From NCBI GenBank assembly GCA_018268775.1, contig JAFDVV010000015.1, positions 1-55,684 of the forward strand: a stretch of DNA of 55,684 nucleotides. The letters run 5' to 3'. The notes under the pieces are model-generated. The model was not told the origin of the DNA. It was given only the letters and a program-made list of their open reading frames with translations, and ran no database searches. This DNA comes from Acidobacteriota bacterium. Lineage in GTDB: Bacteria; Acidobacteriota; Terriglobia; Terriglobales; Acidobacteriaceae. Below, in pieces: positions 52,186 to 55,684 of the stretch (positions are counted from its first letter, which is position 1; every line of letters begins with the position of its first letter). Both the position numbers and the translations under genes were made by a program.

Positions 52186-53682
52186 ATGAGGAACTTTCCG
52201 AGAGCGATTCAGGCTGCGATTGTCACTGTTGGTTTGGCGTTGATCTCCACCCCCGCCTGGGCGCGCTTTCAGATTCCACCACCCTGCAAAAACTCCTACA
52301 CCGTCGAGCAGGAGCAGACAGAAGGGGCCAAGGTCGCCGCCGAGGTCTTCAAGCAGATGCCCGTGCTGCCCGACAGCTCTCCCGTCTCGCAGTACGTCCG
52401 CAACCTCGGAGCGAAGCTCGTCAACGTCACCCCCGGCTATCGCTGGCCCTTCAACTTCCACGTCGTTGCCAGTGAAGAGATCAACGCCTTCGCCCTGCCG
52501 GGCGGGGCGATGTTCGTCAACCTCGGGGCCATCAACGCCGCTGAGACCGAGGCGCAGCTTGCGGGAGTTATGGCGCACGAGCTCTCGCACGTCGTCCTCC
52601 GCCACTCCACCTGCAACATCACCAAGCAGCAGGCCCCGAGAATGTGGGCAGGCCTCGGCCAGCTCGCCGCCGGAGTGCTGCTTGGCAACGGCGCGCTTGG
52701 CTCCATCGCCCAGCAAGGCATCGGCACCGTCGCCGGTCTCAGCTTCCTGCGCATGTCGCGCGACGACGAGAAGCAGGCGGACCTCCTCGGCACCGACATC
52801 CTCTACGACGCAGGCTACGATCCCCGTGGCCTCGTCCAGTTCTTCGAGATCATCCAGGCCAAATACGGCGAGGGCGGAGCGCAGATATTCAGCGACCACC
52901 CCAACCCCGGCAACCGTACCCAGTACGTCTCCGCCGAGATTGCCAGCCTCCCGCCGCGCTCCAATCCCAGAGTTACTTCGGCCGAGTTCACCCGTGCCAA
53001 GGCTCTCTCCATCAAGGAGAAGACCTATAACTCCAAGGAGGTCGAGGCCGGTGCCTGGCGCAGCACCGGCAAATACGCCCTGCTTCCCGGAGGCCCGGCC
53101 ACCATCATTCCCGCAGCCGCCACTTCTTCGAGCGGCGGTTCTTCAGACGGGCAGAGTGGCCCGGTCGGAAGACTCTCCCGTGCCTCGCTCGGACTCAACG
53201 ACCGCATGACGGCCTATCAGGGCGCGACGTTTTCCATGAACTACCCTTCAAGCTGGCAGAAGGGCGAAGGCCAGAACGGCAACGTTGCCTTCGTTCCGCC
53301 CAACGGTGCCGGACAGGCTGGGATCGCCTATGGCGCAATCGTCGACGGGGCCAAATTCCAGAGCCCTGTCCGCGACCGCAACGCACTGACGCAGGCGACA
53401 TCCGCCATAGCTCGCCAACTCAGCCAGGACAACGGCGGCATGACACAGGCCGGAGAGCTGACCACGCTTAACGTAGGCGGCCAGATGGCAAACGCCGTGG
53501 AGCTGCGCGGGAAATCTCCCGTCTCCAACGGCAATAACACCGTTGCCGAGCGCGACCTGCTCGTCACCGTCGCCCGCCCCGATGGGGCCGTCAGTTACAT
53601 TGTCTTCGTCTCGCCGGAGCCCGACTTCCAGACGCTCAAACCGCTCTACAACTCCATGCTCCAAAGCTTCCGCGTGCGGTAG
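52186..53682 (+). CDS. M48 family metallopeptidase (BepA/LoiP-like)
   Basis: A 498-residue exported zinc protease. The signal peptide (AAIVTVGLALISTPAWARFQ) is cleaved near AWA. The zinc site HELSHVVLRH and the third ligand in DDEKQADLLGTDILYDAGYD are intact. After the protease domain (to about residue 290) comes a Ser/Gly-rich linker (about 310-335) and a C-terminal domain with NYPSSWQKGEGQNGNVAFVP, resembling PsbP/DUF1795-like folds. Likely periplasmic quality control. ATG 52186 is preferred over GTG 52177, since signal peptides rarely begin with the extra WG. Confidence 0.9.
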   Translation: MRNFPRAIQAAIVTVGLALISTPAWARFQIPPPCKNSYTVEQEQTEGAKVAAEVFKQMPVLPDSSPVSQYVRNLGAKLVNVTPGYRWPFNFHVVASEEINAFALPGGAMFVNLGAINAAETEAQLAGVMAHELSHVVLRHSTCNITKQQAPRMWAGLGQLAAGVLLGNGALGSIAQQGIGTVAGLSFLRMSRDDEKQADLLGTDILYDAGYDPRGLVQFFEIIQAKYGEGGAQIFSDHPNPGNRTQYVSAEIASLPPRSNPRVTSAEFTRAKALSIKEKTYNSKEVEAGAWRSTGKYALLPGGPATIIPAAATSSSGGSSDGQSGPVGRLSRASLGLNDRMTAYQGATFSMNYPSSWQKGEGQNGNVAFVPPNGAGQAGIAYGAIVDGAKFQSPVRDRNALTQATSAIARQLSQDNGGMTQAGELTTLNVGGQMANAVELRGKSPVSNGNNTVAERDLLVTVARPDGAVSYIVFVSPEPDFQTLKPLYNSMLQSFRVR

Positions 53683-53846
53683 TCATAGAAATGAAGAAAT
53701 AGGGAACACTGAACGCAGGGCACAAACCCAGGGCCAACGGCCCGCAGTATTCTAGCCTGGGCCGGAGATCCAGGTTCGCGGTTCCAAACGACCAAAGCGC
53801 TGAATGCGCAACATAAAATACGGCACGACTCTGAAACGGAAATGCT

Positions 53847-54398
53847 CTACCGAACCAGCAGGCCAGAGACCGCCACCAGCAGCCCCGCCCCTCCCAGCGC
53901 TACGCCGAGGAAGAAGTACGTCTTGTTGCGTGTAAACAATGTGATGGAAGCGAGCACGACCGCGATCTGCAGCAGGGCTTCACCCAGGTCGTACCGCGAA
54001 GCCTTGGCCTCCGCGCGCGAAACTTCGCTCTCGTACTCGCGGGCCCTCTCCTGCTCCTGATCGAGATCGGTCTTCCACTTTTCAATGTGGGCCTTGTACT
54101 CCTCGACCTTTGCTCTAACCCCGGCCTGATCGGTATTCGGCTGCATCCCCAGCAGATCGACCGTGACGGAGAGATTGTCCATGCGGATCTTCTTGGCCTG
54201 ATACTCGTTCCACTGGTCGGTCGCGCGGCCCTCCATTAGCACGGCTTCCGTGTGTGTGCGATGCCCCAGGACCGTGACCATCGCAACCAGCACCGCAAGA
54301 ATTGAGATCGTCAGCGAGATCGTCTTCAGCGATTCACCGCCCGATTCGCTGGCTTCCTTGAGCTGCTTGCCGAACTCTTGAACTTCCTCGGGTTCCAT
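53847..54398 (-). CDS. DUF4337-like membrane protein
   Basis: A 183-residue protein with an N-terminal helix (ISLTISILAVLVAMVTVLGH, about 30-49), a long coiled coil (about 60-140, Glu/Lys/Arg-rich) and two C-terminal helices (LLQIAVVLASITLFTRNKTY and FFLGVALGGAGLLVAVSG). The order and the EAVLMEGRATDQWNEYQAKK segment match the DUF4337 family. Its function is unknown. ATG 54398 (MEPEEVQEF) is the family-like start; the frame can extend 18 residues upstream. It is divergent from the rRNA operon. Confidence 0.8.
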   Translation of the reverse strand: MEPEEVQEFGKQLKEASESGGESLKTISLTISILAVLVAMVTVLGHRTHTEAVLMEGRATDQWNEYQAKKIRMDNLSVTVDLLGMQPNTDQAGVRAKVEEYKAHIEKWKTDLDQEQERAREYESEVSRAEAKASRYDLGEALLQIAVVLASITLFTRNKTYFFLGVALGGAGLLVAVSGLLVR

Positions 54399-54832
54399 GG
54401 CGACTGATTCTAGCCTCGATCGTCTACCGCGAGACATCTTTAAATTCCCCACCGTTATTGAACAAATCGAGTTTTCTACAGAAAAACTGAGTTTTTAACA
54501 GGCCATGGAGTTGCAGGGATACGTCTTCGTTGGTACTCTCAGGAAGTCGCAGTGAGTTGCCGGCTTGCACGGAAGTGGAAAGCACGGTATGATCACTGAG
54601 TAGCAAAGAGCTTCGCACCTGAACCGGCAAGAAGGGTCAAGGTAAGTCGGAGCGCAGTCCAAGCGTTTGATCGCGGCACGAGCCAACGGCCAGCCGAATC
54701 CAAACCCAAGCAACTGCAAGTGGATATAAGAAGCCCAGGCTTCGCGGCACATTTTGCGCCGTTACGGTATTTTGATATTTGCGCGTGGTGAACAGGTCAA
54801 ATGAAGCTTTCATGGCTTCCTCGTGTCAGGCT

Positions 54833-54864
54833 CGTCATTCTGAGCCAAAGGCGAAGAATCCCTG
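54833..54864 (+). repeat. Family B repeat, short form before rRNA operon
   Basis: GTCATTCTGAGCCAAAGGCG, then AAGAATCCCTGTA. A diverged copy. The stretch 54453-54900 otherwise shows no convincing gene; a small minus-strand open frame (54495-54752) has no support. Confidence 0.6.
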
Positions 54865-54932
54865 TAGTTTTCTTCTTCTCAAAGTCGCCGAGTGGCGAGA
54901 GAAAGAAAAAAACAAAAAACTTCAAAAACAAG

Positions 54933-54961
54933 TTGACACGAGATTGAAACTTCGATAATCT
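54933..54961 (+). promoter_or_regulatory. Strong sigma-70 promoter of the rRNA operon
   Basis: TTGACA (54933-54938) and TAATCT (54956-54961) with 17-bp spacing. An A-rich tract (54901-54930) fits an UP element. Predicted start near 54968, giving a leader of about 320 bases to 16S. Confidence 0.85.
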
Positions 54962-55140
54962 CAAAAAGTTCGCTAAAACGTCGAACGCTGCTGTGAGATA
55001 AAGTCGAGGCTAAGCAGTAAAGCCCGCAAGCAGCGGAAAACAAAGACGAAAACAGCGCATCAAGTTCGAGGACACGATCCAGGCTTTGAGCCGGATAGGT
55101 CCTTGATCCAAAGCTGCCCGCCTAGTGCGGATGCAGTTCG

Positions 55141-55151
55141 GATCTTTGACA
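55141..55151 (+). promoter_or_regulatory. boxA-like antitermination element
   Basis: GATCTTTGACA in the rRNA leader resembles boxA (TGCTCTTTAACA), the NusB/S10 site that prevents early termination in rRNA operons. Confidence 0.55.
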
Positions 55152-55217
55152 ACATAGTTGAACGTGCCAGTCGTGAGATGATTTGGAATTTGGTTTAGTC
55201 ATTCTCACTAGTTATAT

Positions 55218-55275
55218 CCTCCAACCCTTTCGAGCGGTTGGAGGCGTCTGACTCCCGGACCTCCGTCCTGGGAGC
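55218..55275 (+). other. 16S leader hairpins (processing stem)
   Basis: CCTCCAACC (55218-55226) pairs with GGTTGGAGG (55236-55244). CTCCCGGAC (55252-55260) pairs with GTCCTGGGAG (55265-55274), one bulge. These lie just before the mature 16S 5' end and probably guide RNase processing or folding. Confidence 0.5.
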
Positions 55276-55288
55276 GGACACACCAAGA

Positions 55289-55684
<396 letters not shown>

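Noticed and set aside
54495..54752. 85-codon minus-strand frame before the rRNA operon
   Set aside because: Cys/Pro-rich, no Shine-Dalgarno, no motif; likely chance.

Overview
The window is high-GC bacterial chromosome. Its right edge enters a 16S rRNA gene (from about 55289) whose opening (AATCAACGCTGGCGGCGTGCC) and leader look like the Acidobacteriaceae (subdivision 1: Granulicella, Terriglobus, Edaphobacter and relatives). That assignment is by eye. The gene set fits a Gram-negative soil acidobacterium: an exosortase/EpsI exopolysaccharide (EPS) locus, Wza/Wzz-type export, sigma-54 enhancer-binding proteins and many short dispersed repeats.

Layout. 1-3300: the end of a MliC-like gene, a multi-pass acyltransferase, two small orphan genes and a REP-associated transposase (RAYT) whose two ends merge with inverted REP copies. 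3345-11609 (minus strand): a BrnT-type toxin-antitoxin pair, glmS carrying an in-frame repeat insertion, then phosphoketolase, acetate kinase and a MscS-type channel. 11686-12676 (plus): an ArsR repressor with a palindromic operator over its -10 box, and an SRPBCC/AHSA1 partner. 12944-16824 (minus): type III polyketide synthase, FAD oxidoreductase, acyl carrier protein (ACP) and FabF-like ketosynthase, probably a small lipid or polyketide operon. 16956-47553: the EPS locus. 47748-53682: UDP-sugar epimerase, ilvE, an exostosin-like protein, MarC and an M48 protease. 53847-55684: a DUF4337-like gene, then the rRNA promoter, leader and start of 16S.

The EPS locus has two divergent operons from one 455-bp control region (23733-24187). 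Leftward are exosortase, EpsI, a large TPR lipoprotein and a flippase. Rightward are Wza-type export protein, outer-membrane barrel protein, chain-length protein, secretion ATPase, tyrosine kinase, priming sugar transferase and GT2 glycosyltransferase. Each side has a candidate sigma-54 promoter, and two sigma-54 activators lie further right (44032-47044). Between them are more glycosyltransferases, an O-antigen ligase-like protein, a deacetylase-like protein and a tightly overlapped cassette: FkbH-like enzyme, ACP, SGNH-like membrane protein, 44-residue membrane peptide and MBOAT acyltransferase (33627-38290). I read this cassette as a system that builds a small acyl or glyceryl group on an ACP and transfers it across the membrane onto the polysaccharide. 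It is the best candidate here for an undescribed system.

Two dispersed repeat families run through the window. Family A (five copies; GGGTGCCCCATTCATGCGG and a TTCGAGCGAAGCTCGAA hairpin) flanks the RAYT. Family B (about ten copies; TCATCCTGAGCG or TCATTCCGAGCG start, about 45 bp) is mostly intergenic, but lies in frame inside glmS and inside a glycosyltransferase. No tRNA, CRISPR array or prophage was seen.
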